Shown here in pieces: positions 33,787 to 44,200 of a stretch of DNA of 64,000 bases. The translations under genes and the position numbers were made by a program. The stretch lies in the NCBI GenBank assembly GCA_017445015.1, contig JAFSVL010000057.1, forward strand, positions 1 to 64,000, read 5' to 3'. The notes beneath the pieces were generated by a model. It searched no databases, was not told the origin of the DNA, and was given only the letters and a program-made list of their open reading frames with translations. Position 1 is the stretch's first letter. Every line of letters starts with the position of its first letter. This DNA is from Bacteroidales bacterium (lineage in GTDB: Bacteria; Bacteroidota; Bacteroidia; Bacteroidales; UBA932).

Positions 33787-36700
33787 TTAAAATTTAACGC
33801 TGAGGCCCAGGGTATAAGTCCTTGCCTTGGGGTAGGAAAGACGGTCAAGGCCCGGGAACAGGGTGCTGTTATAACTGACATCCGGATCGAGGCCGCTATA
33901 AGAGGTAAACACCCAGGCATTATCGATATTAAGGGATATGCGAAGGCCGTTGATACGAATCTTGTCACAGATATCCTTGGAGAGGTTGTAGCCCAGCGAT
34001 ATCGTCTTGATCCGCAGGAAAGAGGCATCCTCTACAAAATAGGAAGAAACGTAGGTATTGGTATTATTGAGCAGACGGGGATAAGTCTGAGAAGCATTTT
34101 CGGGGGTCCAATGACCATACCAGGCCGCCTTGGTCAGGTTATTGTACTGGGTTCCCCCCGTCAATCCGGATTCGGAACGGAGTTTGAACTCATTCATGAC
34201 CTGGCGTCCGACCACAGCTTCCAGGAAGAAGTTCAGATCGAAGTCCTTCCAGCGAAGGGTATTACCCATACCCATAGTAAACTTCGGATTGGAATCGCTG
34301 ATAACGGTACGGTCTTCCGTAGTGATCACACCGTCGCCGACGGTGCCGTCCGGGTTTACAGGCCAGATATCCTTGTATTTCCGGTCACCCGGCTGCACGC
34401 TCTTGGAGTTGATGGAAGGTACGCCGTCCTTAAGCGTGTAGGTGAAATTCTTCATGTTGTCGGAATTAACGACATCAGACGGGAGGACGTTCCCCATCTT
34501 GTCGGTAATGATGAAATCATCAAGCTGATAGTTCCCGTCCCAGACATAACCATAACCGACTCCGATGGGCTGGCCGACCATAATACGGGAAATATCGGTA
34601 GAAAGCTGCCCGGAGGAGATATTGACAGAAGTATATTCGACACCGCCTATATCCTCCACACGGTTTCTGGAGAGGTCAAAAGTAAAGTCTGTCGCCCAGG
34701 AAAAATTCCGTGTATCGATATTATGCGTATTAATACTCAATTCAATACCTTTGTTGGTCACTTTACCGAGATTGTCCCACTTCTCCGTATATCCACTCTG
34801 TGCCGATACGACAGAACGGTAAAGCATGTCACGGGTATCCTTGTAATAGATATCAAAAGTAATCTTCAGGCGCTCTTTGAAAAGACTCAGGTCGAAACCG
34901 GCATCGTACTGATACGTCGTTTCCCACTTCAGTTTGGGATTGGCCGGCGTATTGGGCGCCATCCCCATGATTTCCGCACCGTTCGCAGCGTAATAGTTAA
35001 TGCTCAGTGTAGCAAGGGAGGCATAGGTACTGATGCGGTCATTGCCGGAAGAACCCGCACTGACCCGGAACTTGAGATCATCCAGCCACCCCCCGGCCCC
35101 GGCCATGAAGTTCTCCTTTGACAAACGCCAGGCGATGGAGGCCGAAGGGAAATAACCCACACGGTTCCCGGCATAGAACTTCGAGGAGCCGTCGGCGCGC
35201 ATATTTAGAGTTATATAATATTTGGAATCGTAGTTGTAGTTCACACGGCCGAAAAGGGACATGCGGGAACTGTTGCTGTAATCCTGCTGCGGCGTTTCGG
35301 TGATTCCGCCCTTGCCGATGAAAAAGGCCCCTGTACTCTCGTCCGAGAAATTATACGAATTGACAGTCATATAATCCGAATGATACGTACTCAACTCACC
35401 TCCGATCATCGCGTCAAAGTTGTGCTTCCCCGCCCACGAGTGCTTGTAAGTGAGGGTGGCGCTGGCATTCCAACTCAGGGAATTTACCTGTTTGTTGGTA
35501 CCATAGCCATTACGGGAGGCACCCCAGCGGCTCTCCGAGTTATAATACTGCCAGAGCGTGGAACCGGACCAGTCGCCGGAAGCCTGGGCCAGGAAAGTCA
35601 GGTCAGGGATAATCTTCCAATCCGCATACACATTTCCGATAAGGCGATTGTAATCCATCTTGCGATAGGTCAGGTCGCTGACCAGCGTAAGCAGGTTTTT
35701 CAGACCATGAGGGTACTCGCTGCGGTCGTCCTCGGTAATGAAGTTGACGGGACGCTCCAGGTATATCATCTGGATCAGTCCACTGTATCCGAGAGAACCG
35801 CCACCGGAGGAAACTGCCCCGTTGCTGACATTCCGGCCGAAGGTGACATTGGCCCCGATTTTGAGCTTCTTGTTAACCTGATGATCTACCTTGAGACGGC
35901 CCGTATAACGGACATAGTCGTTGTTTACGACAAGGCCCTGCTGATTCAGATAGCCAAGACTCGCGAGAAGCTGAGTCTTCATGCCGGCCATGGCACTGAC
36001 GGAGACATTGTAATTCTGGGTTACCGCCGTACGGTACATCAGTTTCTGCCAGTCATACCCTTGATATGCTGACGCATCCTTCGGCGTATCCGGTATCCCG
36101 TCACCCGTAGTGTCCACGCCATAATCCTGCCAGCCATAATCTCCGCGTGCAAACTTGTAGTCCATGAATTCCTGCTTGTCAAGCATCTCGATATACTTCG
36201 GCACATTGGAAATACCGACAGAGGCATCGAAATTCACCAACGTCTTATCACTGCCTGCACCACTCTTGGTGGTGATGATAATAACGCCATTGGCGCCCCG
36301 GGAACCGTAGATAGCTGTCGCAGATGCGTCTTTAAGTACCTCTATGGACTGGATATCATTGGGGTTCAAGAAGGACATGGGGTCAAAAGACCCGGCGCCC
36401 GTCGTCGATTCGGTCGCCACTTCTCCGGACGATACGTCCATTTGCATTCCATCGATGACAAAAAGAGGCGTAGTCCCCGCATTGATAGAATTGTTTCCCC
36501 GAATCTTGATCTGCGTTCCTGCACCGGGTTCTCCAGACTGGGAGACAATGCTCAGGCCGGCGACACGGCCCTGAAGGGCCCCCACGACATTGCTGCTTCC
36601 GGATTTGCGCAACTCTTCCGAACTGACGGAGGAGATGGAACCCGTCAAATCCTTGCGTGCCTGGGTACCATAACCGATAACCACGGCGTCCTCAAGCCGC

Positions 36701-37002
36701 ATGTCGTCTGTTTGCATCGTCACATTGAAAGTGCCGGGAGCAGAAGGAGCAAGCACGACATCTTTCATTCCTATCAGATTGATGACGAGCTTTTTCCCTT
36801 TCTGGAAAGGAATTTTGTAATTCCCGTCATAATCAGTCATGGTGGCGACGGAAGTTCCTTCCCAAAACACAGCGGCGCCGATAACGGGTTCGCCACCGGC
36901 TTCAGTCACTTTTCCGGTGACATCGCCGCCCTGGGCGCGAAGGGAAAAGGACGAAAACAATATCGCCGTTACTACAAGTAGAGTTTTAATTAAGTGGTTC
37001 AT
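33787..37002 (-). CDS. SusC/RagA-family TonB-dependent transporter
   Basis: A 1071-residue outer-membrane protein. Signal peptide (LFSSFSLRAQG), then a carboxypeptidase-like domain (VTGKVTEAGGEPVIGAAVFW...), a TonB-box region, a plug (GRVAGLSIVSQSG; IRGNNSINAG; TPLFVIDGMQ; IYGSRGANGVIIITTKSG) and a 22-strand barrel ending in the aromatic LGLSVKF. It imports oligosaccharides with the SusD partner encoded 6 bp downstream. The preceding glycosidase gene ends 3 bp before its start. No N-terminal STN or sigma-regulator domain is visible, in line with HTCS rather than anti-sigma control. Confidence 0.95.
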   Translation of the reverse strand: MNHLIKTLLVVTAILFSSFSLRAQGGDVTGKVTEAGGEPVIGAAVFWEGTSVATMTDYDGNYKIPFQKGKKLVINLIGMKDVVLAPSAPGTFNVTMQTDDMRLEDAVVIGYGTQARKDLTGSISSVSSEELRKSGSSNVVGALQGRVAGLSIVSQSGEPGAGTQIKIRGNNSINAGTTPLFVIDGMQMDVSSGEVATESTTGAGSFDPMSFLNPNDIQSIEVLKDASATAIYGSRGANGVIIITTKSGAGSDKTLVNFDASVGISNVPKYIEMLDKQEFMDYKFARGDYGWQDYGVDTTGDGIPDTPKDASAYQGYDWQKLMYRTAVTQNYNVSVSAMAGMKTQLLASLGYLNQQGLVVNNDYVRYTGRLKVDHQVNKKLKIGANVTFGRNVSNGAVSSGGGSLGYSGLIQMIYLERPVNFITEDDRSEYPHGLKNLLTLVSDLTYRKMDYNRLIGNVYADWKIIPDLTFLAQASGDWSGSTLWQYYNSESRWGASRNGYGTNKQVNSLSWNASATLTYKHSWAGKHNFDAMIGGELSTYHSDYMTVNSYNFSDESTGAFFIGKGGITETPQQDYSNSSRMSLFGRVNYNYDSKYYITLNMRADGSSKFYAGNRVGYFPSASIAWRLSKENFMAGAGGWLDDLKFRVSAGSSGNDRISTYASLATLSINYYAANGAEIMGMAPNTPANPKLKWETTYQYDAGFDLSLFKERLKITFDIYYKDTRDMLYRSVVSAQSGYTEKWDNLGKVTNKGIELSINTHNIDTRNFSWATDFTFDLSRNRVEDIGGVEYTSVNISSGQLSTDISRIMVGQPIGVGYGYVWDGNYQLDDFIITDKMGNVLPSDVVNSDNMKNFTYTLKDGVPSINSKSVQPGDRKYKDIWPVNPDGTVGDGVITTEDRTVISDSNPKFTMGMGNTLRWKDFDLNFFLEAVVGRQVMNEFKLRSESGLTGGTQYNNLTKAAWYGHWTPENASQTYPRLLNNTNTYVSSYFVEDASFLRIKTISLGYNLSKDICDKIRINGLRISLNIDNAWVFTSYSGLDPDVSYNSTLFPGLDRLSYPKARTYTLGLSVKF

Positions 37003-37005
37003 ATG

Positions 37006-38394
37006 TTATTGAAAAATTACATCAGCATGTTTCACGTCGAAGCGGCCATCCTCCGCAGACAAGATTTTTCGTCCCCCGATCCAGAGACCTTCAATGGTTA
37101 CCCGGGAAACGCGGTGGTTGCTGTCATACCCATGGATAAAGTTTCCCTCCGGAGCATCATGACCTATATGGATATTTTTCAGCGTCACTCCTTCAATGTG
37201 TCCGGGGGACCACTGGACGCCGTTCCCTATATTGTACTCGTTCTCGATGATGCCGATATGGATGCCGTATTCCTTGGGATCCTCAAGCCAGACATTTTCA
37301 TAAAGGACATCACTCACGGTTCCTGAGGCTCCATTGTGGAGGCTCAGCGCACCCCGACGGTAAACATTGTCGTTCCCGGCGCTATGGACAGAGCAGATAT
37401 TGCGGAATGTGACGTTCCTGACGTCATAGCCGAGTTCATACCCCAGTTCAAAGGAATTTCCCCTTTTACAGTTCCAGGAAATACAATCCTCAAAGAGCAC
37501 ATTTTCCACAGGAGCCCCGAAGTTCCATTTACGGGATTTGATACAAAAAGCATCGTCGTGGCAATAAGAGAAACCGCGGGTTACCTTTACATCCCTGCAC
37601 CCCAACACGTCAAACGCATCGTTTTCGGCACCGTTGTCGCTGATGGGGGCCACTACTTTATAATTATCGGCGTGCAGGCGGTTACATTCCGCAAAGAAAC
37701 TCGTCCAATTATTCTTATTGATACAAAGGATATTCTTCAGGGAGAAATCATCGCAGCGATAAACGAAAACAGCGCGGGCCCCGTCAGGAGCACAGCGAAG
37801 GATTCCGCAGCCGTCCACAGTCACACTATCCGTATTCCGGATATCCAGGCTTCCGTCAACCACGGCTCCCCCTTCCAGATAAACCGTCTGACCGGCTTTC
37901 GGGACAATAGTCCCCGGACGATGTATCTTCCCCGATTCGAAATACAGGACGGACGGATCGTCCCGGTCAGGCTTGCTTCCCTCCTCGATGGGGTTGGCAA
38001 AGATAAACAGCGGACAGTCCTCGTTACCGTTAATTTCCACGACAGCCTTGTCAAAAGGATGCATCGTCAAACAGATTTCATCCTTGTCCAGCCTGGCGTC
38101 CCATTCGCAATGGAGCGGACGGACAACTACATCCTCAATCTCCTCCGCCCATGAACGGACGCGCACGGTAACGGGGCCGTCACAACCAAAAAGGCAGAGA
38201 TGAGGCTCCTGTGTCGGAATTACAAACTGGCGTTCTCCATTTGCGGAAACGTCAAATAGCAGCGAGGGCTGCAACTCATCCGCATAGCGGTAAGTTTCCA
38301 GCCTGACTTCTTTCCCGGCGGACGAAGCTGCCGGATTTCCGCAAGAAAGGGCAGAAATACAGCAAGCCAGTATTTGAATAACACTGTTTCTCAT
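37006..38394 (-). CDS. Beta-helix glycosidase, GH28-superfamily-like
   Basis: A 462-residue exported protein (ILACCISALSC lipobox). A beta-sandwich N-terminus is followed by a parallel beta-helix: RPGTIVPKAGQTVYLEGGAV, then NDAFDVLGCRDV and YCHDDAFCIKS, whose Asp residues take the place of the GH28 catalytic aspartates (NxD / DD). The helix continues to the end. Similar proteins in Bacteroidota are called GH28/GH49-like or polygalacturonase-like, so the bond cleaved is uncertain. The start overlaps the GH3 stop by 4 nt (ATGA). It is the second gene of the PUL transcript. Confidence 0.7.
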   Translation of the reverse strand: MRNSVIQILACCISALSCGNPAASSAGKEVRLETYRYADELQPSLLFDVSANGERQFVIPTQEPHLCLFGCDGPVTVRVRSWAEEIEDVVVRPLHCEWDARLDKDEICLTMHPFDKAVVEINGNEDCPLFIFANPIEEGSKPDRDDPSVLYFESGKIHRPGTIVPKAGQTVYLEGGAVVDGSLDIRNTDSVTVDGCGILRCAPDGARAVFVYRCDDFSLKNILCINKNNWTSFFAECNRLHADNYKVVAPISDNGAENDAFDVLGCRDVKVTRGFSYCHDDAFCIKSRKWNFGAPVENVLFEDCISWNCKRGNSFELGYELGYDVRNVTFRNICSVHSAGNDNVYRRGALSLHNGASGTVSDVLYENVWLEDPKEYGIHIGIIENEYNIGNGVQWSPGHIEGVTLKNIHIGHDAPEGNFIHGYDSNHRVSRVTIEGLWIGGRKILSAEDGRFDVKHADVIFQ

Positions 38395-41132
38395 TTTTGT
38401 ATCGATATATCGTCCATGGACTTAACTACAGCCCTTCCCTCTGTCACGATGATACGGATCTCACTCGCCTCGGTAACTTCAAAAGTGTATGTATGGACTC
38501 CGGCACCCTTTTGACTCCCTTTGTAGAGCGGGAGGAACTGGCCTCCCCCGTTGGTAAAGAGAATTTCAAATTTGCAGTCGGTATCCTTGTCCCAGCCAAC
38601 GGTCAATGTACCGATCAGCTTTCCTTCCCGGACAGGCAGCGTCACATCTTCGCTTCTGGCAAGCGCAACGGGGAAACAGGCTTTACGGACAGTAATATCA
38701 TCCGGATAGACCTCCTCGTCCTGAGCGGCACCGTTCAGAACCCGGACCGGCGCCTGGAGACGGATATCCGTCGATGAAGCACCGATCATAATGTCGAAAA
38801 CGCCGGGCTCAATGACTCTGTTCATCTGTGCATCCAACAATGAAAAGGCGACGGGAGGAAGCGTCATCGTAACGGTGCGTTCCTCGCCCGGCACCAGTGC
38901 GACGCGATCAAATCCCCGCAACTGTTTTTCGTACACCGTGATGCTGCTCAGACGGTCGTGCAGGTATAACTGGACTACCTCTTCACCCGCACGCTGACCT
39001 GTATTTTTGACATTGAAACTTACCGTCAAACTATCCGTCTGCGATAGGGTCTTTTTATCGATGTGCAAATCCGAATACTCGAAAGAGGTATAGCTCAGTC
39101 CGTGTCCAAAGGCGTAGAGTGCCCCGTTCACCCGAGACTGGTTCCCTGACGGGCCGGGCTTATTCCCACCATCCACTTGCGAGTTGGGTTTGTAAGGGAA
39201 GTTAAAGGGAATCTGCCCTACGCTCTTAGGGAAGGTAACCGTCAGTTTCCCTCCCGGATTATAATCGCCCAAAAGCACCTCCGCTATGGCCGTCCCGCCA
39301 TGAGAGCCGGGATACCAAGCCTCCAGAATGGCGGAAGCGTCGCGGGCGGCACGGTTGACGGAGAGCGGCCGGCCATTGATCAGCACCACGATTACCGGCT
39401 TCCCGGCAGCAAGGACCTGTTTTAATAAAAGGTCCTGATGTCCCGGCAGGTCCAGACTGCTGCGGCTCTTGTTCTCGCCACAAGTACGTACACCTCCGCC
39501 CAAAACAACGACCGCAACATCGCTGCCCGCCGCCAGTTGGGCTGCCTCCGTGATTTGCAAGGCTTCTTCCTGCGTCGGATCTACCGGAATTAGCTCGGAT
39601 TCCGGCCAAGTATCGTCAACCAGCGCGCACCCTTGGGCATAAGCGACCTCCGCTTTGCCATCCAGTGCTGTTCTGAGCCCTTCCAATACGGAAACGGCCT
39701 TCGTCGCGAGCGGTCCATAGTGGGTATGTACAAAAGAAGTTTCGTCCGCGTTCGGACCGATGACGGCAATTTTCTTCAGTTTCGATCCATCCAGCGGCAA
39801 AGTTCCATCGTTTTTCAAAAGCACCAGGGATTCGCGTGAAGCCCGAAGTGCAACTTCATTGTTTTCAGCAGAGTTCACCTCCGCATCAGCCGCCTCGTAA
39901 TCCAGTTGGTAGGGCCTGTCGAAGAGCCCTATAAGGAACTTTACACGAAGTATATCCCGAACCCGCTCGTCAATGACTTCCATCGGGATTGCCTCCTCGG
40001 CAATAAGCCGACGCAACGGCAATACATAACTGTCAGGGGTACGGAATGTGCAGCGGACATTCAACCCGGCCATAACCGCTTGATATACGGACTCCTTCAT
40101 ATCCTTCGAGGTATGATGTTTGGAATGAAGGTATTCCACCGCGTCACTGTCCGATACGACATATCCCTTGAAACCCAGGTCGTCCCGCAGCCGCTCCGTC
40201 AGCCAGTAGCAGCTTCCTTGCACGGGAATGCCGTCATAATCATTGTAGGAACTCATCACCCCCAGCATCCCGGCCCGGCTGATGACTTGCCGCCAGGGCC
40301 AGATATGTATGTTTTCAAGTTCATGAGGCGCCATTTGCGGGTCCACCCGCGCCATTCCCTCCCGGGCACCCTTATTATTCGAATATGCGACAAAATGTTT
40401 GCCCGTAGCCGCCACCTGCATATCCTTCTGCATCCCAAGCACCATTTCCGTCCCCAACTCACCCACGAGCCACGGGTCCTCGCCATATACCTCCTCATAA
40501 CGCCCCCAGCGCTGGTCGCGGCCCACATCCAGAATCGGAGCGTAAATATTCGTATACCCCAGCAGGCGGGCTTCGCGGCCCGTAATTTCACCCACCTTAC
40601 GGACCAATTCCCGATCCCAGGTATGGCCGATACCCAACTGGGTGGGGAAATTCGTCGCAATATATGCCTCCACTCCGCGGATCCCTTCATTGGTAAAGTC
40701 CACCGGTATGCCCAGCCGGGTTTCCTCGATGAAGAAGCTCTGCACCTTGTTCATGGCCCAGGCATGATTGGACGCCGGCCACAGCCAGGGGATGCTTGTA
40801 TCAGGTTCAATTCCCCAATGCCGGAATCCATTCAGGTGCTCGTCAATGGCACCTATACCATCCTTCCACAACTTTTTCTTCCATTCGGGCGTCGGCAAAT
40901 CATCCTGGAGCACACGACGGAAACCATAGAGCGTCACCATCTGACAGGTCTTTTCCTCTATGCTCATCTGCGACAAAAGGTCCTCGACACGTGCGTCCAG
41001 ATCTGCGGAAGGATCTTCATATACATCCATCCGCCCATTCTTGTTGAGGTCAATCCAGTCTTTGTGGTAAATCTTACCGTTCCCGATCGGCGGGAAAGAC
41101 AACAGAGAAATGATAAGCAGGGTCTTAATCAC
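38391..41132 (-). CDS. GH3 beta-glycosidase
   Basis: A 913-residue exported enzyme read from a GTG at 41132, which gives a short signal peptide (IKTLLIISLLSFPPIGNG). An EF-hand-like loop DLNKNGRMDVYED follows. The GH3 N-domain contains GKHFVAYSNN and GFKGYVVSDSDAVEYL, with the nucleophile Asp in VVSDSD. The C-domain has VIGPNADE and GGVRTCGENKSRSSLDLPG, and a fibronectin-III-like domain follows (GEEVVQLYLHD). The last ~110 residues are an extra beta domain. The open frame reaches 41420, but that extension overlaps the divergent regulator and has no signal peptide. It is the first gene of the PUL transcript. Removal of terminal beta-linked sugars is expected. Confidence 0.88.
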   Translation of the reverse strand: MIKTLLIISLLSFPPIGNGKIYHKDWIDLNKNGRMDVYEDPSADLDARVEDLLSQMSIEEKTCQMVTLYGFRRVLQDDLPTPEWKKKLWKDGIGAIDEHLNGFRHWGIEPDTSIPWLWPASNHAWAMNKVQSFFIEETRLGIPVDFTNEGIRGVEAYIATNFPTQLGIGHTWDRELVRKVGEITGREARLLGYTNIYAPILDVGRDQRWGRYEEVYGEDPWLVGELGTEMVLGMQKDMQVAATGKHFVAYSNNKGAREGMARVDPQMAPHELENIHIWPWRQVISRAGMLGVMSSYNDYDGIPVQGSCYWLTERLRDDLGFKGYVVSDSDAVEYLHSKHHTSKDMKESVYQAVMAGLNVRCTFRTPDSYVLPLRRLIAEEAIPMEVIDERVRDILRVKFLIGLFDRPYQLDYEAADAEVNSAENNEVALRASRESLVLLKNDGTLPLDGSKLKKIAVIGPNADETSFVHTHYGPLATKAVSVLEGLRTALDGKAEVAYAQGCALVDDTWPESELIPVDPTQEEALQITEAAQLAAGSDVAVVVLGGGVRTCGENKSRSSLDLPGHQDLLLKQVLAAGKPVIVVLINGRPLSVNRAARDASAILEAWYPGSHGGTAIAEVLLGDYNPGGKLTVTFPKSVGQIPFNFPYKPNSQVDGGNKPGPSGNQSRVNGALYAFGHGLSYTSFEYSDLHIDKKTLSQTDSLTVSFNVKNTGQRAGEEVVQLYLHDRLSSITVYEKQLRGFDRVALVPGEERTVTMTLPPVAFSLLDAQMNRVIEPGVFDIMIGASSTDIRLQAPVRVLNGAAQDEEVYPDDITVRKACFPVALARSEDVTLPVREGKLIGTLTVGWDKDTDCKFEILFTNGGGQFLPLYKGSQKGAGVHTYTFEVTEASEIRIIVTEGRAVVKSMDDISIQK

Positions 41133-41235
41133 GCGATATAAATTCTTTAGTCTTTGTTTACAAAGGAAGCAAGGCCAAGCCCCGGAGAAAGGGTAATTTT
41201 GAACCAGTTTAGTGCAAGTTTGGCGTAATTGCCGG

Positions 41236-41250
41236 ATTCGTTGCACGAAT
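41236..41250. promoter_or_regulatory. 15-bp palindrome over the HTCS -33 region
   Basis: ATTCGT-TGC-ACGAAT is a perfect 6-bp inverted repeat with a 3-bp spacer. It contains the TTG (41241-41243) that would serve as the -33 box, 21 bp before the -7 box at 41265. In the 145-bp divergent region it is the best candidate operator. Confidence 0.45.
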
Positions 41251-41264
41251 CTCAAAATAATCTG

Positions 41265-41272
41265 TATCTTCG
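41265..41272 (+). promoter_or_regulatory. -7 box TATCTTCG of the HTCS gene
   Basis: TATCTTCG lies 5 nt before the ATG at 41278, with a TTG 21 bp upstream. Transcription starting 5-7 nt after the box would begin at or next to the start codon, giving a leaderless mRNA. Confidence 0.55.
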
Positions 41273-41277
41273 CTCTC

Positions 41278-44200
41278 ATGAGAGAACAACTCCTTTTGGC
41301 AATCGCCTGTTTTATTTCCTTGCCTGTATCTGCTGAATTCCGGCTGATTCGAAGAAATTCGCTGCAGGACCTTGAGAAGGCGACAATATATTCCATCGCC
41401 ATGGACCAGTCAGATGCCATGTGGATTAATTCCAGCCAGGGTCTTCTGCGTTATAATGGGTCGTTCCTTTACAAACTGCAGGATCCGCTGCCTATGTATG
41501 ATATCCATTTCGACGGGAAAGACAGGATATATGCACTCTCGGACACGTGCATCGTATCCTATCATACGAGCACGCTGAACGAATCCCGAATAAACCTTCC
41601 GCCTTCTGACACGGTGGTATCCGCCTTGTGTGCAGGAAAGGAGGGACTCTGGATTTCCCGGGGATCAGGCCTATGGCACTGTCCGAAAGGCGAAACTGTG
41701 CCCCATAAGATAACAAGTTTGCAGGGCGGACAGCCCATCAAGACAATGCAGTTGGATGAAGAGGGGCGGTTATGGATTATTTCCGGGAATAGCATATTAA
41801 AATTAAAAGGTCAAAATCCGGGATGCGTACTAAAGCTTCCGTCGGACGATGCGATTAGGTTATATTTTAGCAACGATGGCTCCCTATGGGTAGGATATAA
41901 GACAGGCGGGGTGGCCGTCTATGACCGACAAGGCACCCTAAAAAGGGAATACCATATCAATGGCAGTAATTTCCGCACTTTCTGCGAGAGTGATGAAGGT
42001 TTCTATATCGGGTCTGAAAGTGAACTTACATTTATTGACACGACGGGACAAGTCTGGTCCCCGGCCGTAGGGACACCGGAACACCAGCCTGTCACATCTT
42101 TGGCCAAAAGCAGAAACGGACAGCTTTGGGCCGGAACCTTCTATTCCGGCATCTATAAAATCTTTGAGGAGAACGGCTCCCTGAGAAATCTGCGGTACCC
42201 GGATAAGTTGCGCAACTTTAAAGCTGTTACCCAGTCGGCGGAAAATGAGTTTGTTTTCCTGACAGACGGGAACGGAGCATGGCGATATAATGAGGATGGA
42301 TTCCAACTGATCAGCCATTCGGAAAGAATCAAATTTCAATGCGGCCTGTATGTACCGGACGACCAATGTCTTTATACCGGCCTCTATAGGCAGGGAATGA
42401 TAGCAATGCAGCCCGGCTCGGAATACCGTTTCACCTCCCCTGTATCCCTCAGAAATTCAATAAATGATATCTTGAATTATGATGGAAAATTGTGGTGTGC
42501 TACGGAATCCGGGGTAATTGCCCTGGGACATCAAAACGACCACTGGGAGGAAGTTCTGCACAGTCAGTCCGAAAGACAGATGATTTCCCTGAGCATGGAT
42601 AACCAGGGTAATCTGTGGGCAGCGGGGGACGGGCTGTACGTCATCCGCATGAACAAAGAGGACATCCTGATGAGGGAAGGCAATTATACGGCTGTTTTTT
42701 GCGACAGTGACTGCGTATGGGCAGCAGAACTCGGGAAAGGGGTGTGGCAACTCAGGGCCAGCCGTGCTACATTGTGGAACGACACGAATTGCGACCTGGC
42801 GGACAATTTCGTCACATCCATCTCCCCTCTGGACTCAAACAGTGTTATACTGACAACACGTTCCGGATTCTCTGTCCTTAACCATGAGAACGGATCATGC
42901 AGAAATTACTCCAACGAAAACGGTCTGGTCATGTCTTCAGCGAGAAATGGCTCTGTTGTCAGGACCGGAGACGGAAAGTTCCTCATCTGCGGATTGGATG
43001 GCGCTGCCATCCTTAACCCGGATAAATTCCGCCCGGCAGCATCTACCGTCGTTCCTTCCATTGATTTTATACATCTTCAAAAAAGGGATATTCATATTTG
43101 GCCGGGGCAGCCGGTCATCCTGAGCCATCACGACAATTCGCTCCGCATCGAATTCAGCAACTTTGACTACAAGGAGGAAGCCAATGGCAACTTCGAATAT
43201 AGTTTCTCCTCTTCTGGAGATGACTGGCACAAAGCGGACTTATTTATTCCCCTGTCCATGGTGAATCTCCACCCGGGGGAATATACCATTCGTTCCCGCT
43301 ATCCCGGTTCATCGGAAATACTCACTTTCAGTTTCAAGATACGCCCGCCCTGGTATGCCTCCATACCAGCCTATCTGATTTACCTGCTGCTCCTGTCCAT
43401 CGCTGGGTGGCATCTGTCCCGGCTCATCTATTCCCGCCTGCTGCTCACTCACCAGCTTAGAGAAAAAGAACGTGAGAATGAGAAATGGAAAAATCTTCTG
43501 ATGAAACTGTCTCATGAACTGCGAACCCCGATCTCTACGATCAGCGGCAACCTCGAATTATATCTGGAAAAATACGGGAAAAGCATGATGGGTGTTTCCT
43601 ATCTGAAGAAAGCCTGGAATGGGACAGCCGACATGGGGAAGGTGCTGTCTTCTCTACTGGAAATCGAAGATACAGATTTAATCAAATTTGACAATTTGCC
43701 CTCTTACGGCACTATCCCTCCGATTCAGTTTATCCCCAAAGCCCACTCTATGCTGATTGCCGATGACAATCCTGAAATACTGGCCATGCTGGAAGACATC
43801 TTTTCAGAGGAATACACACTGCTACTGGCCAAGGATGGCAAGACAGCTTACAACATGGCCATAAAATCACAACCCGATTTGATTATCAGCGACATCATGA
43901 TGCCGGAAATGGACGGGCTGGCTTTGTGCTCGGCACTACGGGCTGAATACGCAACCCGGCACATCCCCATCATTCTGCTCACCGCCCATGCCGCTGAAAG
44001 GAACCTGATAGAAGGTCTCAACGCCGGAGCGGACGATTATGTGGCAAAACCCTTTTCCGTGGAAATCCTCCGTGCCAAGTGCCATTCACTCATCCGGACA
44101 CGCGAGGCCCTTAAAGAAAGGATTACTCCCGCTCCAAAAAGTAAACCCGCCCCCTTCTTAAACGCAGCTATCAGTAGCGTAGAGCGCCACCTTTACGACA

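Noticed and set aside
41133..41420. N-terminal extension of the GH3 gene to the ATG at 41420
   Set aside because: The extra 96 residues overlap the divergent HTCS gene and its promoter and would bury the signal peptide. GTG at 41132 gives a normal exported enzyme.
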